Source: Bacteroidota bacterium (GTDB lineage Bacteria; Bacteroidota; Bacteroidia; Bacteroidales; VadinHA17). Taken from it: a DNA stretch of 64,000 nt. The notes beneath the pieces are model-generated. The model was given only the letters and a program-made list of their open reading frames with translations, did not search any database and was not told where the DNA came from. The stretch is taken from the NCBI GenBank assembly GCA_016718875.1, contig JADKBL010000002.1:62001-126000 (forward strand). Direction: 5' to 3'. Position 1 is the first letter of the stretch; each line of letters begins with the position of its first letter. Below, piece after piece: positions 1 to 8,755 of the stretch. A program made the translations under genes and the position numbers.

Positions 1-1617
1 TTCTGCCAGTCTTAGTGATGTATGCTGTGTCTCCATATAGATATCCCTGATGCCCTGATCAATCATTTCGTAGGCATCAGACCTGTTTTTTGCTCTGGCC
101 AGTATATTCAGATGCGGAAAATGTTTTTTAACAGTTGCAATCAGTTCAAGGTTAGTTTCCGGGGGATCAATTGCTGCAATCAGAAATTTCGCATCCCCGG
201 CACCGGCTGATTCAAGAAGGTCGAATCTTGTTGCATCACCATAATATACCTTGAACCCAAGTTTGCGAAGGAATTCTACCCTGTCTGAATCATGGTCCAG
301 GATTGTTGCTTCAACTCCGTTAGCTTTCAGAAAACGGCTGATAGTACTTCCAAACTGGCCAAATCCGGCTATTATTACTTTGTGTTTTGTGTCTATTTTA
401 TCAGGCTGCTGATTCTCATCTGCTGTTTTTACTCCGAATCCCGGATCGATTATCCTTTCATTAATAAGCAAAAGCAGAGGAGTGATTGTCATTGTTATTG
501 CAGTTACAGCCATAAATATATCAACCCATTCCTGATTTATCAGCCTTAGCTGGTTTGAAAAAGAGAGAAGGACAAAAGCGAATTCACCAACCTGTGAAAG
601 GGCAAATGAAAATAGCAGGTTCTGATCGCCGGAGATCCTGAAGATCCGGCCAGTGATATACAAAACTATGAATTTGGTTATCATAACAAAGAAGACGAGC
701 CCCGATATTATCAATGGCTTTGAAACGATCAGTCCGAAATTTATAGAGATGCCCACACCGATAAAGAACAGTCCAAGAAGAAGTCCTTTGAATGGTTCGA
801 TATCACTTTCAAGTTCATGGCGGTACTCGCTATTGGCAAGAACCACACCGGCAAGAAAAGCTCCCAGGGCAGGACTCAAGCCCATTGCCTTCATTAAAGC
901 CGATACTGCTATAACGAGCAGGAGTGAAGAGGCTGTGAAGAGTTCTCTGAGTCTTGTCCTGGCAACAAGCCTGAGAAGCGGAATGAACAGATATCTCCCT
1001 CCAAGAAAGATAAATGCAACTGCAAAAAAGAAAGACAAGCCTTGAAGCCATCCAGGGAGACTACCAATTACGGATGAATCAATAGCAGAGCTGTCATTTA
1101 TACTTTCCAGTGCAAGCAAAGGAAGAATTGCAAGGACAGGTATAACCATGATATCCTGAAATAAAAGCACGGAAAAAGCAGACTGACCTGATGCAGTTTG
1201 TGAAAGACCTTTCTCCTTTATGGTCTGAAGTACAATTGCAGTTGATGACATGGAAAACGCAAGTCCTATGGCAAGTGATACCTGCCATGTCATGCCAGTA
1301 AACATCATTGCGAGAAACACAATCACAGCAGTTAATACCATCTGAATTGATCCCATGCCAATTATAGATCTCCTCATCTTCCAGAATTGTGATGGTTCAA
1401 GTTCAAGTCCAATGAGAAATAACATCATAACAACTCCAAATTCGGCGAAGTGCATTATATCCTCTCCCTCTTTTCCTATTAGTCCAAGAAAAAATGGCCC
1501 GATAAGCATTCCTGCAATCAGGTATCCCAGCACTGAACCCATTCCGAGTCTTTTGGAAATAGGTACGCATATTACTGTGGCCGTCAGGTAAATAAGGGCC
1601 TGCAACATTATATCCAT
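1..1617 (-). CDS. KefB/KefC-type K+/H+ antiporter (partial, C-terminus outside window)
   Basis: The reverse strand reads as one open frame of 539 residues from an ATG at 1617 to the window edge, so the C-terminus is missing. Residues 1 to about 390 are a run of hydrophobic helices with monovalent cation:proton antiporter-2 features, including the stretch FAEFGVVMMLFLIGLELEP and the helix LSPALGAFLAGVVLANS. From about residue 405 a Rossmann-type TrkA-N (RCK) domain begins, with GFGQFG as nucleotide-binding loop. This is the KefB/KefC layout: potassium efflux coupled to proton entry in the inner membrane, gated through the RCK domain. The upstream gene at 1623-2231 encodes a KefG/KefF-like protein only 5 bp away, which strongly supports the assignment. 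Glutathione-adduct gating is known for the E. coli proteins; whether it applies here is not shown by the sequence. Confidence 0.93.
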   Translation of the reverse strand, partial: MDIMLQALIYLTATVICVPISKRLGMGSVLGYLIAGMLIGPFFLGLIGKEGEDIMHFAEFGVVMMLFLIGLELEPSQFWKMRRSIIGMGSIQMVLTAVIVFLAMMFTGMTWQVSLAIGLAFSMSSTAIVLQTIKEKGLSQTASGQSAFSVLLFQDIMVIPVLAILPLLALESINDSSAIDSSVIGSLPGWLQGLSFFFAVAFIFLGGRYLFIPLLRLVARTRLRELFTASSLLLVIAVSALMKAMGLSPALGAFLAGVVLANSEYRHELESDIEPFKGLLLGLFFIGVGISINFGLIVSKPLIISGLVFFVMITKFIVLYITGRIFRISGDQNLLFSFALSQVGEFAFVLLSFSNQLRLINQEWVDIFMAVTAITMTITPLLLLINERIIDPGFGVKTADENQQPDKIDTKHKVIIAGFGQFGSTISRFLKANGVEATILDHDSDRVEFLRKLGFKVYYGDATRFDLLESAGAGDAKFLIAAIDPPETNLELIATVKKHFPHLNILARAKNRSDAYEMIDQGIRDIYMETQHTSLRLAE

Positions 1618-1622
1618 ATAAC

Positions 1623-2231
1623 TTATTTATTATCGATATTATCTGTTATCCAGTCATTGATATACTGATATTTTTTAAACTCTTCAGTATTAAAATTACC
1701 ATCTGCCAGCTTTATGAGGATTTTGCCATACAGAATAGAAAGGTTTTGTCTTTCATCTTCAGAGATTCTGTGGGTGCCATGAATTACGAAAGGTGGCAGC
1801 CATATCATTTTGCACAGAAATGCAGTCTGCTCAAAAGGTGCGAGCAATTGATTGATGGTAAATCGGTTATGGCCATCATTACTGTATGCTGATCGTTGTC
1901 CGCCCGTTGTGATTGCATTGAAGACCATCTTATTCTGCAGTGCGAATCCACCAGGTCCGTAAGCCCAGCCAAAAGATAATACCAGGTCTATCCATTGCTT
2001 TAAAAGCGGAGGAGAACTGTACCAGTAAAATGGATGCTGCCAGATTATTATCTGGTGCCTGAGCAGAAGTTCATGTTCATATTCAACGTCTATATCAAAA
2101 TCAGGATATTTCTCATAGAGGTCATGAAAGGTAATTTCCGGAATATTGGGAATACTGCTAATTAATTGAGATTGATTCAGTGATCTTTCAAGCCGGGGGT
2201 GAGAAAAGAGTATCAGAATTTTATTTTTCAT
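1623..2231 (-). CDS. KefG/KefF-like flavodoxin-fold NAD(P)H oxidoreductase
   Basis: This 202-residue protein has the flavodoxin-like fold of the quinone reductase/KefF/KefG family. Visible hallmarks are an N-terminal KILILFSHPR strand-loop (FMN phosphate region), the stretch IIWQHPFYWYSSPPLLKQW that lies by the active site, and GWAYGPGG followed by ITTGGQRSAY. In E. coli KefF and KefG are ancillary subunits that bind and activate the KefC and KefB antiporters and also have quinone reductase activity. Here the gene ends 5 bp before the antiporter start, so the two are almost certainly co-transcribed and form one system. It is slightly longer than E. coli KefG, with about 15 extra C-terminal residues. 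A free-standing MdaB-type quinone reductase is the alternative; context argues against it. Confidence 0.9.
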   Translation of the reverse strand: MKNKILILFSHPRLERSLNQSQLISSIPNIPEITFHDLYEKYPDFDIDVEYEHELLLRHQIIIWQHPFYWYSSPPLLKQWIDLVLSFGWAYGPGGFALQNKMVFNAITTGGQRSAYSNDGHNRFTINQLLAPFEQTAFLCKMIWLPPFVIHGTHRISEDERQNLSILYGKILIKLADGNFNTEEFKKYQYINDWITDNIDNK

Positions 2232-2323
2232 TGAACAGATATTATATTAGTCAGATTCTAACCCTCCGGAGATAGAACAATTATTATACTACTTGGTTCT
2301 GTTGCGAATAGTAAAAACTGATC

Positions 2324-3064
2324 CTATAAATTCAGGAAATAATTGTCATGTCCTGGTACAATGATATCAGCAATTGACCTGATCATGGAATGAGTCTTTT
2401 TTGATTCTTCCATATCAATGACATTATAATACATCTGTCCGCCGTCCCAGTAGTCTTTTGTAGCAACAGCATCACCTGTGATAACAACAGAATAGCCGTT
2501 GAAATCAAACCTCAGGCCGGCACTGTCGGATGTGTGACCCGGCATTGGAATAACATCAAATGCTCCAAGCAGCTTTTTTCCGGCAGGTTCAATCTGCTTT
2601 TCGAATTTGCCTGATTTGTTGAGGGCTGCAGCAACATCCGCAACTGCATACCATTTTGCGTTTACAAAATGTTTCAGGCCGAAAAGGTGATCATCATGCT
2701 GATGAGTAATAAAGACCGTATCGATTTCTTCAATTGATAATCCTGTTCTCCTGTCAAGTTCGGTAGCCATCAGGGAGGCATCCTTTATTGAAGGATCGAC
2801 AAGCAGGTGAAAATTCTCACCTGACACTACAGTACAGGTACAGATTGCACCACGTAACGGCTTTTCATCACTCTCTCCCCAGTACCTGTTTCTGGATAGA
2901 TTCCCGATTGTTATAATATCCCAGTGTTTTATTAAAGAGGAATCCTTTCCCTTTAGTTTAATGTCTTTTGTTTGTTTTTGCCCTGCTGAAGCAAATCCGT
3001 ATAAGCTCATCATTGATAAGCCTGCAGCAGAATAAACAAATTTGCGGCGGTCAACTTTGCTCAT
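2324..3064 (-). CDS. Exported MBL-fold metallohydrolase with Tat-like signal
   Basis: The 246-residue product starts with a twin-arginine-like signal (VDRRKF followed by a hydrophobic stretch ending near ASAG), so it is probably exported folded. The metallo-beta-lactamase core shows the metal motif THQHDDH at about residues 116-122 (HxHxDH), a second His in PGHTSDSAG, an Asp in TGDAV and a final His in VPGHDNY. These residues bind two metal ions in hydrolases of this superfamily. The substrate cannot be read from the sequence; the general pattern fits lactonases and other small-ester hydrolases. Its ATG overlaps the stop of the upstream aldo/keto reductase gene by 4 bp, so the two are translationally linked and both carry Tat-type leaders. 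Confidence 0.87.
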   Translation of the reverse strand: MSKVDRRKFVYSAAGLSMMSLYGFASAGQKQTKDIKLKGKDSSLIKHWDIITIGNLSRNRYWGESDEKPLRGAICTCTVVSGENFHLLVDPSIKDASLMATELDRRTGLSIEEIDTVFITHQHDDHLFGLKHFVNAKWYAVADVAAALNKSGKFEKQIEPAGKKLLGAFDVIPMPGHTSDSAGLRFDFNGYSVVITGDAVATKDYWDGGQMYYNVIDMEESKKTHSMIRSIADIIVPGHDNYFLNL

Positions 3065-4026
3065 GCCATCAGTTTTTCAAGTTGAACCTGTTCCTCTTTG
3101 GTAAAAGGCTTCATATCCCTGACAGCAGCAACATTTATTTCAAGTTCTTTCAGATTTTTCATTCCAATATTTGCACAGGATATTGGCAAGCCAAGAACGT
3201 ATCTGATCAGATCTGATGCCTCAGCCTGGTGGGGTGTTTCATCCCAGTACCAGTTTCCATTTACATTTTTGGCGGGATTTACATTGGCAAGTGCACCACC
3301 ACCACCTCCCATAACTTTCATTGCTATGATTCCCATGTTCTTTTTAATTGCATTCGGAAGAACTGACTCCCTCCATGGCAGACGTCTTGGAACCGGATTA
3401 AATGTGGTCAGTATGGTATCGAAATCATACATATTGATAGCCCTGTTCATTGCATCAGCCGATTCATGTCCTGTTACCCCGATAAACCTTGTAACCTTTT
3501 CATCGCGAAGCTTGTAGAATGCTTTCATCATGCCATTTTCTTTACCCCAGAGCGATACATCCTCTTTGTCGAGCACACTGTGCACCTGGAAAAGGTCATA
3601 GTGGTCGGTCTGAAGGCGTTTAAGGCTCTCTTCCACTTCCCGCATAGTCTCATCATAAGTTCTTTTCAAAGTCTTGGAAGCAAGAAAGACCTCCTTTCTT
3701 CTTTTTGCCATTACGATACCATAATTCAGCTCTGACTGTCCGTTGCTATATCCGGGAGCCGTGTCGAGATAGGTTATTCCGGCATCGATGGCTGCATTTG
3801 CAAGGTCTGCAGGATTGAATTCATCTGTCGGTTTCATTCCCATTCCGGAAACACCGCCAAGTACCAGAACGCTAACCTCAACTCCTGTTTTCCCGAGAAC
3901 CCGTTTTGGAAGAATTCCCTTTTTAAGACCTGAATTCTCTGGCTGAATGTCTTTAAGGTCCATCCTGATTACTGCTGCGCCAGCGGCTGCCGCTGCCATT
4001 TTCTGCATGAAATCTCTTCTGTCCAT
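3061..4026 (-). CDS. Aldo/keto reductase with Tat-like signal
   Basis: This 321-residue protein begins MDRRDFMQKM followed by an Ala-rich hydrophobic segment, a twin-arginine-type signal. The remainder is a TIM-barrel aldo/keto reductase. The catalytic tetrad can be seen: Asp in TYLDTAPGY, the Tyr of the same motif, Lys in LASKTLK and His in LFQVHSV. Near the C-terminus the NADPH-binding part (SCANIGMKNLKELE) is present, but the C-terminal 4Fe-4S cysteine cluster seen in some related Tat-exported enzymes is absent. The reaction would be NAD(P)H-dependent carbonyl reduction or its reverse; the substrate is unknown. An exported NADPH-dependent enzyme needs its cofactor loaded before Tat export, which suits the signal type. 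It overlaps the MBL gene by 4 bp. Confidence 0.9.
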   Translation of the reverse strand: MDRRDFMQKMAAAAAGAAVIRMDLKDIQPENSGLKKGILPKRVLGKTGVEVSVLVLGGVSGMGMKPTDEFNPADLANAAIDAGITYLDTAPGYSNGQSELNYGIVMAKRRKEVFLASKTLKRTYDETMREVEESLKRLQTDHYDLFQVHSVLDKEDVSLWGKENGMMKAFYKLRDEKVTRFIGVTGHESADAMNRAINMYDFDTILTTFNPVPRRLPWRESVLPNAIKKNMGIIAMKVMGGGGGALANVNPAKNVNGNWYWDETPHQAEASDLIRYVLGLPISCANIGMKNLKELEINVAAVRDMKPFTKEEQVQLEKLMA

Positions 4027-4130
4027 ATTTTATGTTGTTAATTATTTCGCTATCCCAGTTTTGTCTTATACAATTTTTTAATAACTAAAGTTTTACTTAT
4101 TTGATTTGGAATCAGTATCTGGATAATGTT

Positions 4131-4163
4131 AAACCCACCCCTGCCCCCTCCCAGGAGGGGAAC
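4131..4163. repeat. Dispersed GC-rich intergenic repeat, copy 1
   Basis: A GC-rich block in AT-rich DNA that starts AAACCCACCCCTGCCCC and ends with the palindrome CCCCTCCCAGGAGGGG. Nearly the same sequence occurs twice, as an inverted pair, at 16895-16972, and a related family is at 41219 and 49100. It lies just beyond the stop of the gene at 4185-5702 and can fold into a strong short hairpin. Confidence 0.8.
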
Positions 4164-4184
4164 CCTTACTACCCTGTACTCAAT

Positions 4185-5702
4185 CTATTCTGATCTGAAC
4201 TTTCTCCCATCATCTTTGCAAATTCTCTTGATCAGCCTTTTGCCAGACATCACTGCAGTAGGCAAACCTCCACCGGGTTCGACCCATTGTCCGCACATAA
4301 AGAAATTCTTTAGTCCCGGAACAGATTGTGACATGGGTTTCATTAACGTAAAGGAGTTTTCAGGAGTTATAAGCCATCCTTCAAAGCATCCTTTCCAGTT
4401 TCCTGTATAACGCTCGAATGTCAGGGGAGTAGCAACATCTATAACCTCAACCTGTTCTGATATGCCGGTGAACCTTTGTTCCAGAAGTTCTACAATCTTA
4501 TTTCCTATCTCCTCTTTTTTCTTCTGATAAAGATTCAGGTCTTCTGATATCTTCTTCCAGTAATCATATCCGGAATCCAGCATCAGTGTTATTGCAGTTT
4601 TTCCTTCCGGCGCAAGTGAGGGATCATGATTATAGATGTGTATCGACAGCTTGTCCCGGAAAGAGTCACCGATCTCAACAGGCTCTTTGAGATGAAATGT
4701 CAGCCCTGAAACAGACTGAGGAATTTCATCAAATTTCCGGTTGATCCCGAGGGATACATAAATGAGAGATGGAAATAATGGCCAATTTTCATATGGTTCT
4801 TTTGTTTTAGCATCTCCATATTTACCATCCAGCATCTTAAACAGAGTTGCATAACCATCAGCTGCTGAAATTACAATATCTGATTGAATTTCAGTGCCAT
4901 CATCAATCTTTACACCGGTGGCAATTCCATCTTCAGTGATTATCTTTAATATCTTCTTTTTATAAAGAATTGATCCTCCAAGTTCCAGGTATCTTTTCTC
5001 CATGGCTTGTGACATTGGTAAAGAACCGCCCAGTGGATAACCTGCATTTCGATTATGCAGGTATGCCAAAGTGAATAACATAAAGAAAATGGAAAAATCC
5101 GGTACCCACATTTCATTTATGGCTTCCTTTATAAGCGGATCTTTGAACCGTCCTGCAAATTCTTTACAGGTAACCTTCATCCAGTCCTGCATTTTATTCC
5201 CTTTCAGAGCAAAATTCAGAATGACTTTTGATTGTCTTCCGATTCTCCTTACTAACGGGTCATGTTTTGAAGGAGAGTCGAATGGAAGACAGATACGTAT
5301 CCCTTCAATCAGTTCGCGAATGGGTTTTTCATCCTGGGGTGAGAATTCAAGGAGATGTTTTTCAAGCTTATTTATATCTGTGTAGAAAATGAGAGTGCGT
5401 CCGTCAGGTCCTTCAATCCTCATGTATTCATTGTGATCAATTATCTTTCTGTTCCGTGCAATACCGGTTTCCTCCCACATATCATGCATACCACTTGAAG
5501 GTGAGGATCCCACAAGCCAGTGAATACATCCGTCGAAAGTATAGCCTTTCCGTTTCCATGATGTACATAGTCCTCCCGGCTGATTGTGCATCTCGTAAAT
5601 TGTGGTCTTATAGCCGTTTAGTTGTGCATAAATCCCGGCAGAAAGACCAGCAAATCCGGCACCGATTATGATAATGGATTTGTTATTTGCGCCAGGTGTC
5701 AT
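4185..5702 (-). CDS. Phytoene desaturase/retinol saturase-like FAD oxidoreductase
   Basis: The 505-residue protein has an N-terminal Rossmann dinucleotide-binding motif (GAGFAGLSAGIYAQLNGY, about residues 15-32), followed by EMHNQPGGLCTSWKRKGYTFD, the signature of the CrtI/CrtN/retinol saturase superfamily. Near the C-terminus MCGQWVEPGGGLPTAVMSGK matches the second FAD-binding segment (GxxxxPGGGxPxA) of the same family. No signal peptide is visible. Members desaturate, saturate or isomerise polyenes such as carotenoids and retinoids. No phytoene synthase or other carotenoid genes are in the window, so carotenoid biosynthesis is not supported by context and the substrate stays open. It is followed on the same strand by the aldo/keto reductase gene after 158 bp that contain a GC-rich repeat, so co-transcription is uncertain. 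Confidence 0.88.
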   Translation of the reverse strand: MTPGANNKSIIIIGAGFAGLSAGIYAQLNGYKTTIYEMHNQPGGLCTSWKRKGYTFDGCIHWLVGSSPSSGMHDMWEETGIARNRKIIDHNEYMRIEGPDGRTLIFYTDINKLEKHLLEFSPQDEKPIRELIEGIRICLPFDSPSKHDPLVRRIGRQSKVILNFALKGNKMQDWMKVTCKEFAGRFKDPLIKEAINEMWVPDFSIFFMLFTLAYLHNRNAGYPLGGSLPMSQAMEKRYLELGGSILYKKKILKIITEDGIATGVKIDDGTEIQSDIVISAADGYATLFKMLDGKYGDAKTKEPYENWPLFPSLIYVSLGINRKFDEIPQSVSGLTFHLKEPVEIGDSFRDKLSIHIYNHDPSLAPEGKTAITLMLDSGYDYWKKISEDLNLYQKKKEEIGNKIVELLEQRFTGISEQVEVIDVATPLTFERYTGNWKGCFEGWLITPENSFTLMKPMSQSVPGLKNFFMCGQWVEPGGGLPTAVMSGKRLIKRICKDDGRKFRSE

Positions 5703-5819
5703 AACTATGATTATTAATTCTTTTCAATATAAAGATAAGCTAATTTTTGTCCTATCGTTCAATTGCTCAATTGTCTGGAGGAACTATCTGATCCTATTTT
5801 AGTCACACCTCACACCTTA

Positions 5820-6245
5820 CTAATAGGTCAAAATTTTATACCCTCTTTTCAGGTACCTTGTCAGTGGCACCCCCATACCTTTTACGTCGATATTGCAGGA
5901 TTTGAGTTGATCCGTAACTCCAAGCATATTGGAGCAGGCAATACAAGCCTGAATAATCACGCCATCTTTCTGCATAGCTGATACTTTTTCCCTGATCTGA
6001 GTATTTTCAGCAACAAGTTTCTGTGAAGGCCCCCACACTATAAGAATGACTTCATTGAACCATTTATTTTTCTTTGCTGCATGCGTATACATAAGGCATG
6101 CTTCAAGTGCTACTTCCTGATCACCACTTGTCCACATAACTACAAGAGTATCTGAGGGACCGGCAAAAAATGTTTGTTGAGCTGATGCACTAATATTTAT
6201 AATTAATACAAGGACAGCAATTACAATCATATATTTATTTTTCAT
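5820..6245 (-). CDS. Exported DsrE-like family protein
   Basis: A 141-residue protein with an N-terminal signal peptide (cleavage probably after SASA) and a small alpha/beta domain of the DsrE/DsrF type. The segment VVMWTSGDQEVALEACLMYTHAA and the later QACIACSNMLGVTDQL are typical of DsrE-like proteins; the latter places two cysteines (CIAC) where sulfur-carrier members have theirs. Classical DsrE acts in cytoplasmic sulfur transfer, but exported relatives in Bacteroidota have no established role. It stands alone: 117 bp upstream of the oxidoreductase gene at 5702 and divergent from the GH16 gene at 6381. Family confidence is good, biochemical role unknown. Confidence 0.8.
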   Translation of the reverse strand: MKNKYMIVIAVLVLIINISASAQQTFFAGPSDTLVVMWTSGDQEVALEACLMYTHAAKKNKWFNEVILIVWGPSQKLVAENTQIREKVSAMQKDGVIIQACIACSNMLGVTDQLKSCNIDVKGMGVPLTRYLKRGYKILTY

Positions 6246-6380
6246 ATGACAGTGGTTTAAGAGTTAACTTATACGAAGTTAATCCAAAATAGCAGTTAAT
6301 TATCTGAAATATATAATCCGGACAAATTTCTTATATTTAGTCTGATATAATTAGTAAAGGATATTAAAAAACAGCTGTTT

Positions 6381-7223
6381 ATGAAATCAAGCAGTAATAC
6401 ATTGATTCTGATTGTAATTTTTGGTATTTCAGGTGTGTTGATTTCCTGTACAGGTAATTCTGTTGTTTCAGATAACTGGCATCTGGTATGGGAAGATAAT
6501 TTCAATGGCAGCTCACTCGATACCTCCAAATGGAACGTCCTAATGCGGGAGCATAGTAAACACAATGAATTGCAATACTATGTTCCGGATGATGTTTATA
6601 CTGAGGATGGAAATCTGAGAATAAGAAGCCGGGTGAGAAAATATGGAGATATGGAATATACAAGTGGAAGGCTTGATACCAGGAATAAATTTACGCCGGT
6701 TTACGGAAGGTTTGAGATACGCGGAAAGTTGCCTGTAGGACAGGGAATATGGCCGGCCTACTGGTTATACCCCCAAAACCGTAACTGGCAAATGGAGTAT
6801 GTTATGTCCGAAGCAGTTGCAAACGGCAGGGAATCGTTTATTCCTGAAGAGCGCCCATGGTACAGTGAGATTGATATAATGGAATTTCTAGGACATGAGC
6901 CAAATATCCTGTATGGTACACTGCATTACTATTCTTTTGACGGCCAGAAGAAAACAAGCTCCGGTACATGGAAAGGCGAAGTGGATTATTCCAAAGACTT
7001 TCATATTTACGCCCTCGAATGGGAGCCCGATTCAATGAGATGGTTTATTGACGGACAGCTTATTCACAGAACTGCATCCGGAATACCTCACACTCCTCAT
7101 TACCTTATTATTAATACTGCAATAGGAGGGGCCTGGCCCGGAAATCCCGATTCAACTACTGTTTTTCCTCAATTCCACGATGTCGATTATGTAAGGGTTT
7201 ACCAGAAAAAATTACCTTTTTAG
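6381..7223 (+). CDS. Glycoside hydrolase family 16 lipoprotein (endo-beta-glucanase/galactanase type)
   Basis: The 280-residue product has a lipoprotein signal (VLISC, lipidated Cys at about 23) and a single GH16 jelly-roll domain. The retaining catalytic motif ExDxxE is intact as EIDIMEF at about residue 162, nucleophile first Glu and acid/base last Glu. Other GH16 marks are LVWEDNFNGSSLDTSKWNV near the N-terminus, GRFEIRGKLPVGQGIWPAYW before the active site and HYLIINTAIGGAWPG after it. GH16 enzymes cut internal beta-1,3/1,4 links in laminarin, lichenan, agar, carrageenan or porphyran. The subfamily cannot be fixed by eye, but the motif without an extra residue (EIDIMEF) and a neighbouring sulfatase leave both laminarin and sulfated galactans possible. 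The sulfatase gene starts 26 bp downstream, so they form one operon. Confidence 0.94.
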   Translation: MKSSSNTLILIVIFGISGVLISCTGNSVVSDNWHLVWEDNFNGSSLDTSKWNVLMREHSKHNELQYYVPDDVYTEDGNLRIRSRVRKYGDMEYTSGRLDTRNKFTPVYGRFEIRGKLPVGQGIWPAYWLYPQNRNWQMEYVMSEAVANGRESFIPEERPWYSEIDIMEFLGHEPNILYGTLHYYSFDGQKKTSSGTWKGEVDYSKDFHIYALEWEPDSMRWFIDGQLIHRTASGIPHTPHYLIINTAIGGAWPGNPDSTTVFPQFHDVDYVRVYQKKLPF

Positions 7224-7249
7224 AATAGGATTGCTAACCTTATAAGCTT

Positions 7250-8755
7250 ATGAAAATTCCTTATTTAAAATACTCTTCATTGTTATTACTCGGAACGGCT
7301 GCTTGTTCTGCTGATAAGGTTAAGACCGAAACTGATTTGATTAATAACTCAGGCAGACCGAATATCCTTTTTATACTTGCTGATGACCAGAGAGCAGATG
7401 CACTGGGTTGCGCAGGAAACAGCTACATAAGAACCCCGAATATCGATAGTCTGGCCAGGTCGGGGGTCCGTTTCAGTAACGCTTATGTTATGGGCGGACA
7501 TCATGGTGCAATAAGTGCCCCCAGCAGGGCTATGCTGCTTAGCGGCAGGCATCTGTTCCATGTTTATGATACACTTGACGGCGTTACAACAATGCCTATG
7601 CAGTTTGGTGCCAGCGGATATGAAACTTTTGGAACCGGTAAATGGCATAATGAGAAGAGTGCATTTGAGAAATCTTTTAAGAAAGCCTCAAATGTCTTTC
7701 TGGGCGGAATGGCAAACCATTTTCAGGTTCCATGCAGGAATATAGGACCGGAAGGAAAACTCTCAGAACCTGAATTCAAAGGATTTTCGACCGATGTTTT
7801 TGCAGGTTCGGCAATAGATTTTATAAATGATTACGCCAAAGGAAACATGTCAAATCCTTTTTTCTGCTATGTGGCATTTACAGTACCTCACGATCCGATT
7901 TCTCCAAAATCTGAATTTATTGATGCATATCCTGATCAGTCATTGCCTTTGCCAGGAAATTTTCTCCCGTTGCATCCATTTCAGTTTGATGACCTGCTTG
8001 TACGGGATGAAAACCTTCTCCCATGGCCGCGGACTCCCGAGCAGGTTCGTTCAGTGCTGAGTGATTATTATGCTTTGGTAAGCCATCTCGACAAAAATGT
8101 CGGGAATATAATAACCACTCTAAAGAAGAATGGCTTGTTTGAAAATACAATTATTGTTTATGCAGCCGATAACGGACTTGCAGCCGGAAGTCATGGATTG
8201 CTTGGTAAACAGAACCTTTATGAGCACAGCATGAAGGTGCCTCTCATTATTGCCGGACCCGGAATCCCTGAAGGAAATGTATCAGATGCTCTGGTATACC
8301 TGTTCGATCTGTTCCCTACACTTGCTGAATTATGTAATGTCCCCCTTCCTGACGAAACTGACGGAAAGAGCCTGGTTTCAGTGATCAACGGAAAATCTGG
8401 CGGGGTAAGGAGCTCCCTCTTCACAGCCTACAGGAAAAGTGTCAGGGCAGTACGTACAAATGAGTGGAAACTGATCAGGTATCCTGAAAGAGATTATAAT
8501 CAGCTGTTTAATCTTAATAACGATCCTCTTGAACTTAATAATCTTGCTAAGACGGATTCTTACAAATCAAAACTAGATGAGATGACCGTGTTGATGGGAA
8601 AGTGGCAAAAAGATCTGAATGATAATGCACCTCTGTCAGTAAAAGAAGTGTTACCATTGGAGTATGACCATACAAAGCTTGTAAGAAAGCCTGATCAGTG
8701 GCAGCCAGAATATACCCTCGTAAAGTATTTCGGAAACAAAATTGAAAAGAAATGA
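7250..8755 (+). CDS. Ser-type arylsulfatase family sulfatase
   Basis: The 501-residue protein has an N-terminal lipoprotein-type signal (GTAACSAD) and a type I sulfatase domain. Metal ligands are seen in ILFILADDQRAD (about residues 38-48), and the maturation site is SAPSRAMLLSG at about residues 88-98, a Ser-x-Pro-x-Arg form. Such sites become formylglycine only through an anaerobic radical-SAM sulfatase-maturating enzyme (anSME), which must be encoded elsewhere. YAADNGLAAGSHGLLGKQNLYEHSMKVPLI carries the second metal site and Lys/His of the S1 family. The enzyme probably removes sulfate esters from a polysaccharide in the periplasm or at the surface. Together with the upstream GH16 this suggests use of a sulfated glycan. 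Its stop overlaps the next gene by 4 bp. Confidence 0.94.
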   Translation: MKIPYLKYSSLLLLGTAACSADKVKTETDLINNSGRPNILFILADDQRADALGCAGNSYIRTPNIDSLARSGVRFSNAYVMGGHHGAISAPSRAMLLSGRHLFHVYDTLDGVTTMPMQFGASGYETFGTGKWHNEKSAFEKSFKKASNVFLGGMANHFQVPCRNIGPEGKLSEPEFKGFSTDVFAGSAIDFINDYAKGNMSNPFFCYVAFTVPHDPISPKSEFIDAYPDQSLPLPGNFLPLHPFQFDDLLVRDENLLPWPRTPEQVRSVLSDYYALVSHLDKNVGNIITTLKKNGLFENTIIVYAADNGLAAGSHGLLGKQNLYEHSMKVPLIIAGPGIPEGNVSDALVYLFDLFPTLAELCNVPLPDETDGKSLVSVINGKSGGVRSSLFTAYRKSVRAVRTNEWKLIRYPERDYNQLFNLNNDPLELNNLAKTDSYKSKLDEMTVLMGKWQKDLNDNAPLSVKEVLPLEYDHTKLVRKPDQWQPEYTLVKYFGNKIEKK

